Shown: positions 31,793 through 40,299 of the stretch, piece after piece
How positions within the stretch are numbered: position 1 is the first letter of the stretch
How the letters are laid out: the number at the start of each line of letters is the position of its first letter
Source of the DNA: an uncultured Dokdonia sp.
Lineage (GTDB): Bacteria; Bacteroidota; Bacteroidia; Flavobacteriales; Flavobacteriaceae
DNA: 55,770 nucleotides
Reading direction: 5' to 3'
Assembly: GCA_913060645.1 (NCBI GenBank)
Contig: CAJXSW010000006.1
Location: 1 to 55,770 of the forward strand
Program-made: the position numbers and the translations under genes
The notes under the pieces: model-generated
Told to the model about the DNA's origin: nothing
The model's input: only the letters and a program-made list of their open reading frames with translations
Database searches by the model: none

Positions 31793-32410
31793 TTAAGCCG
31801 TAGCGGTTCCAAAATAAGCGCTTATGCCGCTCAAGATACTTTGTACAGCATATGCGGCTAAGATGAGTCCCATTATTTTACTAATAACTGTAATCCCATA
31901 GTTGCCTATGCGTTCTTGAAGTTTATTTGCTCCAAGTAAAATCAAGCAAGTAAGTCCTATCACAAATAGCACGAGCGCTGTAGCTATAAACTGCTCTTGT
32001 ATGGAGTAAATGTGATTATCTGTCATTAAAACCACTGCCATAATTGCTCCAGGTGAAGCAATAGATGGTATAGCAATAGGGAAAATGGTCACGTGTTTAT
32101 AATCTGTTATTTTACTCTTTTCTTCTTCTGGTTTGCCATCGCCAAAAATCATAGTCAGCGCAAATAGAAATAGTATTACACCTCCAGAGATTTGGAAGGC
32201 ATTTAAGGAAACAGACATACCCTCAAGAATGAGTTGCCCTATCACAATAAAAAATAAGAGTATTAAAAATGCTATCACAGAAGCTCTAATAGCAATTTTC
32301 TTTTTGTGACGTAAATCAAATTCTTTTGTAGCCTCTAGATATACAGGGATAGATCCTATAGGGTCGATCACTGCAAAAATGAAGAAAATGGAAGTGATGA
32401 TTTCAGACAT
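31793..32410 (-). CDS. MarC family integral membrane protein
   Basis: This 205-residue six-helix inner-membrane protein of the MarC/UPF0056 family is recognised by FFIFAVIDPIGSIPVYLEAT, ISGGVILFLFALTMI, PIAIPSIASPGAIMAVVLM, and the final VISKIMGLILAAYAVQSILSGI. The name comes from the E. coli mar locus, but MarC does not confer the multiple-resistance phenotype and its function is unresolved. It is first of a two-gene minus-strand unit with the ATP-grasp gene. Confidence 0.92.
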   Translation of the reverse strand: MSEIITSIFFIFAVIDPIGSIPVYLEATKEFDLRHKKKIAIRASVIAFLILLFFIVIGQLILEGMSVSLNAFQISGGVILFLFALTMIFGDGKPEEEKSKITDYKHVTIFPIAIPSIASPGAIMAVVLMTDNHIYSIQEQFIATALVLFVIGLTCLILLGANKLQERIGNYGITVISKIMGLILAAYAVQSILSGISAYFGTATA

Positions 32411-32608
32411 TTGTCGCTTTTTATAATGAATTGTAAATGTAGCATTTTCTCATTCTTCATATTCTCAAATTGGAAAACAGCTTGTAAATAATATAGTGCA
32501 GCTGTAATATCACGTGCCCTCTTTGTAAACGTAGTACTTGTAATTTAATTTATCCCGATTTTTTGCTAAGATGCAGATATTCAGACTAAAACATTATATT
32601 TAAGGCTT

Positions 32609-33322
32609 ATGGCAATAAAAACATCTACAGACGCAGCTTCCTATATTTCTATAAAAAATTGGTCTGAAGATGATAGGCCACGAGAAAAACTAATGATTAA
32701 AGGAAGATCTGTGTTATCTGATGCAGAGTTAATCGCTATTTTGATAAGTTCTGGTTCTAGAGAAGAAAGCGCAGTCGCACTCAGTAAACGTATTCTCTCA
32801 CAGGCCGAGAATAATCTTTCAGAGCTGGGTAAATTTTCGGTAAAGGATTTAATGAAATTTAAAGGAATAGGAGAGGCAAAGGCAGTTACTATTGCTGCTG
32901 CGCTAGAACTAGGGAGAAGGAGAAGTGGTGGAGAGACGCTTTCGCGAAAGCGTATTTCTTCCTCAAAAGATGCTTATCAAATTTTACAACCAATAATAGG
33001 AGAGCTAGGGCATGAGGAATTCTGGGTACTTTTTTTAAATAATTCTAACAAGGTACTACGCAAAGAGCAAGTGAGTAAAGGCGGACTCACGGGAACGCTA
33101 GTAGATGTAAGGTTAGTGATGAAAACAGCTATTGAGCTCAGTGCTGTAGGAATGATTTTAGGACATAATCACCCTTCTGGAACGCTTAAACCATCACAAG
33201 CAGATAAGCTACTTACTGCCAAACTAAAGACGGCTGCACAGAGTCTAGATATCCAAGTCTTAGACCATATTATTGTGACCGAAAAGCAGTATTTTAGCTT
33301 TGCCGATGACGGCATTCTATAA
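32609..33322 (+). CDS. radC: RadC family JAMM-domain protein
   Basis: This 237-residue protein has an N-terminal helix-hairpin-helix part (LSDAELIAILISSGS, LMKFKGIGEAKAVTIAAALELGRR) and a C-terminal JAMM metallopeptidase-like domain with HNHPSGTLKPSQADKLLTAKL. It is historically called a DNA repair protein, although the role of RadC in repair is disputed. Palindrome copy 13 lies exactly at the linker between the two domains, where it encodes TLSRKR. It is 14 bases upstream of the deacetylase-like gene. Confidence 0.93.
   Translation: MAIKTSTDAASYISIKNWSEDDRPREKLMIKGRSVLSDAELIAILISSGSREESAVALSKRILSQAENNLSELGKFSVKDLMKFKGIGEAKAVTIAAALELGRRRSGGETLSRKRISSSKDAYQILQPIIGELGHEEFWVLFLNNSNKVLRKEQVSKGGLTGTLVDVRLVMKTAIELSAVGMILGHNHPSGTLKPSQADKLLTAKLKTAAQSLDIQVLDHIIVTEKQYFSFADDGIL
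32936..32953. repeat. Iterated palindrome copy 13 (18 bp, in radC)
   Basis: ACGCTTTCGCGAAAGCGT in the interdomain linker of radC, read as TLSRKR. Confidence 0.97.
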
Positions 33323-33336
33323 TCACTGCCCGCCTC

Positions 33337-34620
33337 ATGTTACTCGTTTATACGCATAAAATTACACCTCGTGTTTCATATACATTCAAGCATATATGTA
33401 CACGTATTCTTGGGGTGCCAGTGCAATTTACTAGTAAGCTAGAAGCTTTTATTGCTCACGAGGGACCTAAACTCTCGTATACCAACAAAAAATTAGGTAA
33501 TGAACTTCACATAAGAAGTACAGACTTGCTCTTTGATCAAGGAGTGCTCTCTATGGATGTAAGTGTGCAAGACTGGGATGGAGTTCCGTGCTTTTTCCAA
33601 ATAAGAGAAGCCACTACAGAGATTCCTTATGATATTTTTGCAGCCACATTTTACTTATTAAGTAGGTACGAAGAGTATTTACCTCATGTAAAAGATGAGT
33701 TAGGACGCTTTCCTGCCTCAGAGAGTCTGGCGGGAATACATGGTTTTTTACAGCAGCCAGTGATCGATATCTGGATACATCGTTTTGCAGCGGTACTAGT
33801 AAATAGTTTTCCGGCAATTGAGTTAAAGGACAGCAGCTACCATACACATATGATGGTTACAGTGCCTCAGGCTTTCAAATATAGGAAGCTAGGTGTGTTG
33901 CGTATGCTGGGAGGTTATATGCGAGATATAAGTAAATTACGCTTGCGCGAAATTTTAAAACGAACGCAGGTATTATTAGGCGCTCGTAAAGATCCTTATG
34001 ACACCTTTGGGTGGCTTACAAATGTGCAGAAAAATGAGAAATGTCTCTTTCAGGTATTTTTTCAAGTAGGAGATTATGGTAAGGATGGGAAGAATATAAA
34101 GCATTCTAAGCGCAGTTTTCAAAGCACCATAAAAATGGTGGGAGACTATTGCAAAGTAGGTTTGCTGGTTTCACCACAAGCAGCACGTGACAAGATTTCT
34201 TTAGGTTTAGAACGTAAACGTCTAGAAGAAATAGAGCACAGACCATTGCGTAATATACACATCTCAAATTTTAAATTGAATTTGCCTCACGTATATCGTG
34301 ATGCTTTAGATCAAGAGATTCAAGAAGATTTCACCATGGGTTACGAAGGAATTATAGGCTTTAGAGCAGGTACATCACAATCATTCTTGTATTACGATCT
34401 CGATTATGAGATACAGACGCCATTAGTGATAAATCCAGTATGTATGCAGTCTGACACCATCATAAATTATAAAAATCACACCATAGATTTTGTACTTCTC
34501 AAAGAATTACAAGATCGCCTTAAAAACATAGGAGGAGTATTTAGAATCTCTTTTTCTAATGATTCCTTTGATGATATTTACAGTAAAAAACTCTTTAGAC
34601 ACTTACTAGCAAATGGCTAA
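33337..34620 (+). CDS. Polysaccharide deacetylase-like protein (DUF7033-type)
   Basis: This is a 427-residue protein of a family I associate with flavobacterial 'polysaccharide deacetylase family' annotations. It has an N-terminal domain (MLLVYTHKITPRVSYTFKHI..GVPVQFT), a middle YDIFAATFYLLSRYEEYLPHVKDE, and a degenerate NodB-like C-terminal part (FQVFFQVGDYGKDGKNIKHSKR, YEGIIGFRAGTSQSFLYYDL). The classic NodB TFDD/HxxxH metal motifs are not evident to me, so catalytic activity is uncertain. It overlaps the HAD gene by 8 bases. A degenerate palindrome copy (33941-33952) lies inside. Confidence 0.65.
   Translation: MLLVYTHKITPRVSYTFKHICTRILGVPVQFTSKLEAFIAHEGPKLSYTNKKLGNELHIRSTDLLFDQGVLSMDVSVQDWDGVPCFFQIREATTEIPYDIFAATFYLLSRYEEYLPHVKDELGRFPASESLAGIHGFLQQPVIDIWIHRFAAVLVNSFPAIELKDSSYHTHMMVTVPQAFKYRKLGVLRMLGGYMRDISKLRLREILKRTQVLLGARKDPYDTFGWLTNVQKNEKCLFQVFFQVGDYGKDGKNIKHSKRSFQSTIKMVGDYCKVGLLVSPQAARDKISLGLERKRLEEIEHRPLRNIHISNFKLNLPHVYRDALDQEIQEDFTMGYEGIIGFRAGTSQSFLYYDLDYEIQTPLVINPVCMQSDTIINYKNHTIDFVLLKELQDRLKNIGGVFRISFSNDSFDDIYSKKLFRHLLANG
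33941..33952. repeat. Degenerate palindrome copy
   Basis: GCTTGCGCGAAA differs from GCTTTCGCGAAA by one base. It is read as RLREI, the FRES-type frame. Confidence 0.45.
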
Positions 34621-35296
34621 TATTACAGATATATTTTTTGACCTAGATCACACCTTATGGGATTTTGACCGTAATAGTGGTTTGGCTTTCGCCAAAATTT
34701 TTGAAATCAACAATCTTTCTATTAATTACGACGAGTTCTTAGAAGTTTATAGTCCTATAAATTTCCAGCAATGGAAATGGTATCGTGAAGAGCGCATTAC
34801 CAAAGCACAGCTGCGCTATGGAAGGTTCAAAAAGACTTTTGATAAAATGGGTATCTCTGTAACGGATGATATTATTGATAGACTCTCTGATGATTACATC
34901 AATCACTTACCAGAGAATAATTTTCTATTTGATGGTACTATAGAACTACTAGATTATCTAGCGCCTAATTATAAGATGCATATTATTACAAATGGCTTTC
35001 AGGAGGTGCAAACTACTAAAATGGAAAAGTCAGGTCTTGCACCTTATTTTAAAACCATGACCACTAGCGAGTCTGCCAATGTAAAAAAACCAAATCCTAA
35101 AATTTTTCATGTAGCTATGGAAAAAGCAGGAGCAGCAGCCAGTTCTAGTATTATGATAGGTGATACTTATGAAGCAGATATAGTGGGTGCTATAAATGTA
35201 GGGATGGATGCTATCTGCTTTAATTACCACAAACTAGCATTACCGCAAGGAATAAAAGAAGTCAAGAGTATCATGCAGCTTAGAGATCATTTATAG
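34613..35296 (+). CDS. YjjG-family HAD phosphatase (noncanonical pyrimidine nucleotidase)
   Basis: This 227-residue HAD hydrolase of the YjjG type removes phosphate from (noncanonical) pyrimidine nucleotides such as 5-halogenated dUMP in E. coli. Motif I is DIFFDLDHTLWDF, motif II IITNG, motif III KKPNPKIF, and motif IV IGDTYEADIVGA. An alpha-helical cap lies between motif I and II. It is coupled to the upstream deacetylase-like gene (8-base overlap). A degenerate palindrome (34685) encodes LAFAKI directly after motif I. Confidence 0.88.
   Translation: MANITDIFFDLDHTLWDFDRNSGLAFAKIFEINNLSINYDEFLEVYSPINFQQWKWYREERITKAQLRYGRFKKTFDKMGISVTDDIIDRLSDDYINHLPENNFLFDGTIELLDYLAPNYKMHIITNGFQEVQTTKMEKSGLAPYFKTMTTSESANVKKPNPKIFHVAMEKAGAAASSSIMIGDTYEADIVGAINVGMDAICFNYHKLALPQGIKEVKSIMQLRDHL
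34685..34696. repeat. Degenerate palindrome copy
   Basis: GCTTTCGCCAAA differs from GCTTTCGCGAAA by one base and encodes AFAK, exactly like copy 6 in the GT2 gene. Confidence 0.55.
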
Positions 35297-35352
35297 CAAT
35301 AATAAATGAATAATAACCGTTTTAATCATTTAAGACACAATACGTATCATAT

Positions 35353-35913
35353 ATGGGGTATTATAGACGGATAAATTTTGTTATTGTATTACTGCTTCAG
35401 CTATTAGTAGTTGCTTCTTGTGTAAGTGATATAGATTTGGATCGTATTGATGAGGTTGTTCTTACCCCAAGAATTGATGCAGATCTTGTTTTCTTTACTC
35501 TTAGTGCTTCAGATTTTGAAACTGCAAATACAAATACTGCTCAGTTAGTTGTGCGAGATACAACTAGACTCGAGTTTCTTGATGATAATGTGGTTCAAGA
35601 AAATTTAAAAGAAATAGAGCTCACATATCGTTCTGATAATACATTTAATAGCGCTCTTATAAATAGATCTTTGTTTTTAGATGATGCTGGAGTTATTCAA
35701 TATGAAGTGAGCTTTCCTATAAACGCATCACAAAATGGGGAGGTAGCTACTACAAGATATCAAGTGATTCTTTCTGAAGAGGATATAGAGGCTATTAGGA
35801 ATTCCATACAGCTAGTAAATGAAGTGACATTATTCACAAATGGAATTGTAAGTGAAGGAGTTTTAACCCTGCAGAGTAAAGCAGTCTATTCATTAGAACT
35901 TTCAGACCTTTAA
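35353..35913 (+). CDS. Lipoprotein of unknown function
   Basis: This 186-residue predicted lipoprotein has the signal FVIVLLLQLLVVASC (Cys about residue 23) followed by an acidic start (VSDIDLDRIDEVVLTPRIDADL). The remainder is beta-rich and may form an Ig-like or lipocalin-like domain. I do not recognise a family. It lies 1 base from the DUF5723 OMP gene and probably forms an operon with it and the following secreted-protein gene. Confidence 0.75.
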   Translation: MGYYRRINFVIVLLLQLLVVASCVSDIDLDRIDEVVLTPRIDADLVFFTLSASDFETANTNTAQLVVRDTTRLEFLDDNVVQENLKEIELTYRSDNTFNSALINRSLFLDDAGVIQYEVSFPINASQNGEVATTRYQVILSEEDIEAIRNSIQLVNEVTLFTNGIVSEGVLTLQSKAVYSLELSDL

Positions 35914-35914
35914 T

Positions 35915-37321
35915 ATGCGCGTACTAGCTATTATAATCTTTCTAGTATCACTAAGTACTTTATCTGCACAAAACAGACAACTTCTGTATAATGTGGAAGA
36001 GTTACCTCAGTCACTACTAAGTAATCCTGCTAGTGTTATTAATTTTGATAAGCATATAGGCATACCACTTTTATCAGGGTTTTCTGTTGAGGGAGGCTCA
36101 TCTGGAGTAAGCGCTTATGACCTCTTTAGGTCAGATCGTGATATTAATACCTCTATCGATATTGCCATTGCTGAGCTTGATAATAAGGATTATTTTAGCT
36201 TAAATCAGCAGCTAGAGATTTTATCTTTTGGTTGGAGATCAAGAAAGTCTGAGATTTATTACTCTGGAGGTTTGTATCATGAGATAGATGCACTTATCTA
36301 TTTTCCTAAAGACATCGCAGTTTTAGCCTACAGAGGTAATGCAGACTATATTGATAGAGCGTTTAACTTTTCTGATCTTTCATTTACAGCAGAGTCACTC
36401 TCTGTTTATCACTTTGGATTACAAAAAAAAGTAAATGACTCTTGGCAATTAGGTATAAGAGCTAAAGTTTACATGAGCGTAGCAAATGTAAATAGCATAG
36501 ATAACAGTGGAACCTTTGTCACTAGAAGTACGCCGGAAGGCCCTAATTTTTATAGTCATCAACTTCGTAATGCAAGACTAGGAGTTAACACGTCTGGAAT
36601 TGCATCATTATTTGATGATGAGGAGTCTACTGATGTTGGTGAAATTGCTAGAAATGCTTTCCTAAGTGATAACATTGGAATGGGGCTAGACATAGGATTT
36701 ACACACTTTCTCAATGATCAATGGACAGTTACAGGAAGTCTTATAGATATTGGTTTTATAAAACATAAAGGAGATGTGAGAAATTTTAGTGCGACAGGAG
36801 ATTACGACACGAGTGGTATTGAGCTTGAATTTCCAGGTTCTATACAAGGAGTCGAGACAACTTCATACTGGCAAGAGCTAGAAGATGAGTTTGAGGATGC
36901 GGTTATCCTTGAAGACAGCCTGTCTAATCCCTATAGAAGTTGGCGTCCCTTAAAAATAAATGGCTCTATACAATATTCCTTTGGAGAGGATAGGGGAGAG
37001 GGGTGCAACTGTAGGTCCCAGTCAAAAAGAATTTACAACAATAGAGTAGGTGCTCATTTATATAGCATAAAAAGGCCTAGAGGTCTTCAAACAGCCTTAA
37101 CGGGTTACTATGAAAAACAGTGGGGCAATAAGTTGCTATCGCGAGTTACATATACTTATGACAAACGTTCGAGTAGAAACATAGGACTTCTAATGAGTAC
37201 AAAAATTGATAAATTTAATCTTTATCTTGCTGCAGATAATTTATTAGAATATACAAATCTAGCAAAAGCTAGAGGCGCGAGTTTGCAGCTTGGAATGCAA
37301 TTAGTGTTTAATAACAAATAA
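35915..37321 (+). CDS. DUF5723-type outer-membrane beta-barrel protein
   Basis: This 468-residue protein has a signal peptide (MRVLAIIIFLVSLSTLSAQ) and a beta-barrel-like remainder: NVEELPQSLLSNPAS, HIGIPLLSGFSVEGGSSG, GLYHEIDALIYFPKD, LGIRAKVYMSV, and the C-terminal GASLQLGMQLVFNNK. The 'LLxNPA' opening and 'IGIPLLS' are typical of DUF5723 (OmpA/FadL-like) proteins in Bacteroidota. A run of Gly/Cys (RGEGCNCRSQ) is unusual in a barrel. It is the middle gene of a lipoprotein-OMP-secreted trio. Confidence 0.8.
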   Translation: MRVLAIIIFLVSLSTLSAQNRQLLYNVEELPQSLLSNPASVINFDKHIGIPLLSGFSVEGGSSGVSAYDLFRSDRDINTSIDIAIAELDNKDYFSLNQQLEILSFGWRSRKSEIYYSGGLYHEIDALIYFPKDIAVLAYRGNADYIDRAFNFSDLSFTAESLSVYHFGLQKKVNDSWQLGIRAKVYMSVANVNSIDNSGTFVTRSTPEGPNFYSHQLRNARLGVNTSGIASLFDDEESTDVGEIARNAFLSDNIGMGLDIGFTHFLNDQWTVTGSLIDIGFIKHKGDVRNFSATGDYDTSGIELEFPGSIQGVETTSYWQELEDEFEDAVILEDSLSNPYRSWRPLKINGSIQYSFGEDRGEGCNCRSQSKRIYNNRVGAHLYSIKRPRGLQTALTGYYEKQWGNKLLSRVTYTYDKRSSRNIGLLMSTKIDKFNLYLAADNLLEYTNLAKARGASLQLGMQLVFNNK

Positions 37322-37328
37322 TCCCAAA

Positions 37329-38159
37329 ATGAAATTATTACTTAGCTTATTATTTACTGTGTTTATAGGGTCTTCATTAATATCTCAATCTGTTAATGAT
37401 TACAAATACGTCATTGTACCAGAGAAATTTGATTTCTTAAAAGAAAAAGATGAATATCAATTGAATAGCTTAACTACATTTCTTTTCAATAAGTACGGGT
37501 TTGAAGCTTACGTGGAAAAGGCAAGTAATCTTCCGCTAGATTACAAACGTAACGGTTGTAATGTACTCTATGCTGATGTTACAGAATCTTCAGGAATGCT
37601 TAGGACCAAATTGCAAGTGAAATTATTAGATTGTAATGATGCTGTAGTCTTTATTTCAGAAGAGGGTTCTAGTAAGCTTAAAGAGTATAAGAAAAGTTAT
37701 CATCAAGCATTGAGAAGAGCTTTTGAATCTATTGAAGAGCTTAATTATGCGTATCAAGAAAATAACACTGTTGTGGTTGAAGAAAAACCTACTATCACAG
37801 AAAAAGTTGAGAGACCTACAGTAGATAATACACCTAAGGTAGAGAATATAGTTAAGTCTACTGCTTCTAGTCAAGAGCAAGTAGGTAATGAGTCACTTGC
37901 CGTAAAAGCTGTGTTGGCGGTACAATCTTATGTTAGTACAGATGGTGCTTATGAGGCACTAACTGCTGGTTCATCTATTCAGTTTTTTGAAAATTCTCAA
38001 AAAATAGGTGAGGTGACTAATGTAAATGTAGATGCTCCTTTTCAAGTAAAAACAACGCAATTTAGTGGTAAGGGGTATTTAAAGGAAGGACGCCTTATTA
38101 TAGAGCGAGTAATAAAAGGAATTGCAGATCCTATTGAAATGATCTTTATAAAAAAGTAG
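37329..38159 (+). CDS. Secreted protein of unknown function
   Basis: This 276-residue protein has a signal peptide (MKLLLSLLFTVFIGSSLISQS). The N-terminal half (YKYVIVPEKFDFLKEKDEYQLNSLTTFLFNKYGF) resembles a periplasmic alpha/beta domain found downstream of Flavobacterial OMPs. Then come a low-complexity linker rich in Val/Glu/Lys/Thr (about 145-190) and a C-terminal beta-rich domain. I do not recognise a catalytic motif. It follows the DUF5723 gene by 7 bases and ends 7 bases from convergent rarA. Confidence 0.75.
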   Translation: MKLLLSLLFTVFIGSSLISQSVNDYKYVIVPEKFDFLKEKDEYQLNSLTTFLFNKYGFEAYVEKASNLPLDYKRNGCNVLYADVTESSGMLRTKLQVKLLDCNDAVVFISEEGSSKLKEYKKSYHQALRRAFESIEELNYAYQENNTVVVEEKPTITEKVERPTVDNTPKVENIVKSTASSQEQVGNESLAVKAVLAVQSYVSTDGAYEALTAGSSIQFFENSQKIGEVTNVNVDAPFQVKTTQFSGKGYLKEGRLIIERVIKGIADPIEMIFIKK

Positions 38160-38166
38160 GATAATT

Positions 38167-39444
38167 TTAATATCCATATTTGGAACCCCATTTTTCTTTT
38201 AAGCTTTCGCGTAAAGCTTTTTCGCGGGCATTATTAGTAGGTTCGTAAAACCTGATGCCACTTATTTCGGGTGGCATAAATTCTTGCTTTACAAAACTAC
38301 CTGGGAAGTCGTGTGAATACTTATAATCATCACCATACCCTATTTCTTTCATTAACTTGGTAGGAGCATTACGTAACGGGAATGGCACAGATAGGTCTCC
38401 TGTTTGTTTTACTAGCTGTTGCGCTTTTCCAATTGCAAGGTATGAGGCATTACTTTTTGGTGAGGTGGCAAGGTAAGTCACGCACTGACTGAGTATAATG
38501 CGTGCTTCTGGATACCCGATTGTAGTTACTGCTTGAAAACAATTATTAGCAATTACCAATGCCGTAGGGTTTGCATTCCCAATATCTTCAGAAGCTGCAA
38601 TAATAAGACGGCGAGCAATAAACTTCACATCTTCTCCACCTTCTATCATACGGGCAAGCCAATAAACTGCCGCATTAGGATCACTACCGCGTATTGATTT
38701 TATAAAAGCAGAAATTATGTCGTAATGCTGCTCTCCAGTCTTGTCATAACGTACAATATTCTGTTGCACTTTAGATTGGACCATATCATTAGTAACAATT
38801 ACCTCCTTTTGAGGCTCTGTAGTTACTATGAGTTCAAATATATTGAGCAGTTTACGAGCATCTCCACCACTTAAGAATAGTAGTGCTTCCGTTTCTTTAA
38901 GTGTTATATCTTTCTTCTTGAGAATGCTATCTTCTGTAATTGCTCTATTAAGTAATAATTCTAAATCTTTCTTGTCAAAAGGTTTTAGAATATATACTTG
39001 ACAACGGGATAGCAGTGCGGGAATAACCTCAAAACTTGGATTTTCTGTAGTAGCGCCTATTAATGTGACCCACCCACGCTCTACTGCGCCTAGTAGTGAG
39101 TCTTGTTGAGATTTTGAAAATCTATGAATCTCGTCTATAAAGAGTATAGGATTCTTTTGAGTAAAAAGTCCACCGCTTTGTTTTGCCTTATCAATAACGT
39201 CACGTATATCCTTAACGCCACTGTTTATTGCGCTCAATGTGTAGAAGGGTCTGTTAGATTCTTCAGAGATAATAGTAGCGAGGGTAGTTTTTCCTATTCC
39301 AGGAGGTCCCCATAAGATAAGGGAAGGTATTATCCCAGCTTTAAGCGCTTGTTGTAGTGATCCATTAGGTCCTACAAGATGTTGCTGGCTGAGGTAATCT
39401 TCTAATTTTTTAGGGCGTAACCTTTCTGCAAGAGGAGTATTCAT
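38167..39444 (-). CDS. rarA: Replication-associated recombination protein A
   Basis: This 425-residue AAA+ ATPase of the RarA/MgsA/WRNIP1 family acts at stalled replication forks. It has Walker A WGPPGIGKTTLA (about 46-56), Walker B FIDEIHRFS, sensor I GATTENPSF, and the C-terminal clamp-loader-like tetramerisation region (DPNAAVYWLARMIEGGEDVKFIARRL, HDFPGSFVKQEFMPPE). A -7 box ends 4 bases before the ATG, so the mRNA could be leaderless. The last codons contain the degenerate palindrome at 38203. Confidence 0.95.
   Translation of the reverse strand: MNTPLAERLRPKKLEDYLSQQHLVGPNGSLQQALKAGIIPSLILWGPPGIGKTTLATIISEESNRPFYTLSAINSGVKDIRDVIDKAKQSGGLFTQKNPILFIDEIHRFSKSQQDSLLGAVERGWVTLIGATTENPSFEVIPALLSRCQVYILKPFDKKDLELLLNRAITEDSILKKKDITLKETEALLFLSGGDARKLLNIFELIVTTEPQKEVIVTNDMVQSKVQQNIVRYDKTGEQHYDIISAFIKSIRGSDPNAAVYWLARMIEGGEDVKFIARRLIIAASEDIGNANPTALVIANNCFQAVTTIGYPEARIILSQCVTYLATSPKSNASYLAIGKAQQLVKQTGDLSVPFPLRNAPTKLMKEIGYGDDYKYSHDFPGSFVKQEFMPPEISGIRFYEPTNNAREKALRESLKEKWGSKYGY
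38203..38217. repeat. Degenerate palindrome copy
   Basis: GCTTTCGCGTAAAGC equals the 14-bp core with one inserted T. It lies in the C-terminal codons of rarA. Confidence 0.45.
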
Positions 39445-39448
39445 GTTA

Positions 39449-39456
39449 CAAAAATA
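39449..39456 (-). promoter_or_regulatory. Putative rarA -7 promoter element
   Basis: TATTTTTG on the minus strand fits TAnnTTTG and ends 4 bases before the rarA ATG. Confidence 0.5.
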
Positions 39457-39543
39457 GCTATTTTGATGAGGTCTTTCGTGACAATATTACATCTACTTCA
39501 TCTGTGGGCGTTAATTTGTAGTTAAAGAGATAATCACATTATT

Positions 39544-40299
39544 ATGAACAAAGAAGCAGATTATTTTAAGTTTTATAACGGGGTATTAGTGTACCCATTG
39601 TTGTTTGTGCTCGTGATGTGGATTATATTTTGGGTAGAAATAAAGTTCGGCTTAGACTTCACAAGATGGGGTGTTAAACCGCGTACGGTATCGGGAATAA
39701 GAGGTGTGATTTTCTCACCATTTATTCATTCTGGAATTAAACACTTATGGCACAACACCGTGCCATTACTTGTACTTAGTGCCGCCTTGTTTTATTTTTA
39801 TAGGAAAATATCTTGGCGTGTTTTGGCGCTTCTAATACTCTTAAGCGGTGCAGGTACTTGGATGATTGGAAGAGTTTCCTATCACATAGGTATGAGCGGC
39901 GTTATATATGCGCTAGTTTCTTTTCTCTTTTTTAAAGGAATTCTAGCAAAGCATTTTCGGCTTATTGCACTTTCCTTAATAGTTGTCTTTCTATACGGTA
40001 GTCTCATATGGGGAACGCTACCCACTAGTGAGACTATATCTTGGGAAGGTCATTTATCTGGATTTATAGCTGGAGGATTGGTTGCATTATGCTTTCGCGA
40101 AAGCGTACCAAAACCACTCACGTACAATTGGGAAAAACCCGATTATGTTTCAGATGAAGATCCATTCATGCAGCAGTTTGATGAAAACGGAAACTTTTTT
40201 GAGCTACCTCCAGAAATTGACCAAGATGGGGAAACGGAAACTATTGTGATAAGTTATGAGTATAAAGAGCCTAAATCAACTGAAAAAGGTGACTTATGA
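39544..40299 (+). CDS. Rhomboid family intramembrane serine protease
   Basis: This 251-residue, about six-helix membrane protein has the rhomboid catalytic pair: Ser in HIGMSGVIYAL (GxSG, about residue 119) and His in WEGHLSGFIAGG (about 175). The L1-loop-like WGVKPRTVSGIRGVIFSPFIHSGIKHLWHN ahead of the core supports this. A soluble acidic C-terminal tail follows (about 200-251). Palindrome copy 14 encodes CFRES right after the last membrane helix. It is convergent with rlmB and overlaps its end by 6 bases. Confidence 0.93.
   Translation: MNKEADYFKFYNGVLVYPLLFVLVMWIIFWVEIKFGLDFTRWGVKPRTVSGIRGVIFSPFIHSGIKHLWHNTVPLLVLSAALFYFYRKISWRVLALLILLSGAGTWMIGRVSYHIGMSGVIYALVSFLFFKGILAKHFRLIALSLIVVFLYGSLIWGTLPTSETISWEGHLSGFIAGGLVALCFRESVPKPLTYNWEKPDYVSDEDPFMQQFDENGNFFELPPEIDQDGETETIVISYEYKEPKSTEKGDL
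40091..40104. repeat. Iterated palindrome copy 14 (14 bp, in rhomboid gene)
   Basis: GCTTTCGCGAAAGC, read in frame as CFRES at the boundary of the membrane core and the C-terminal tail. Confidence 0.97.
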
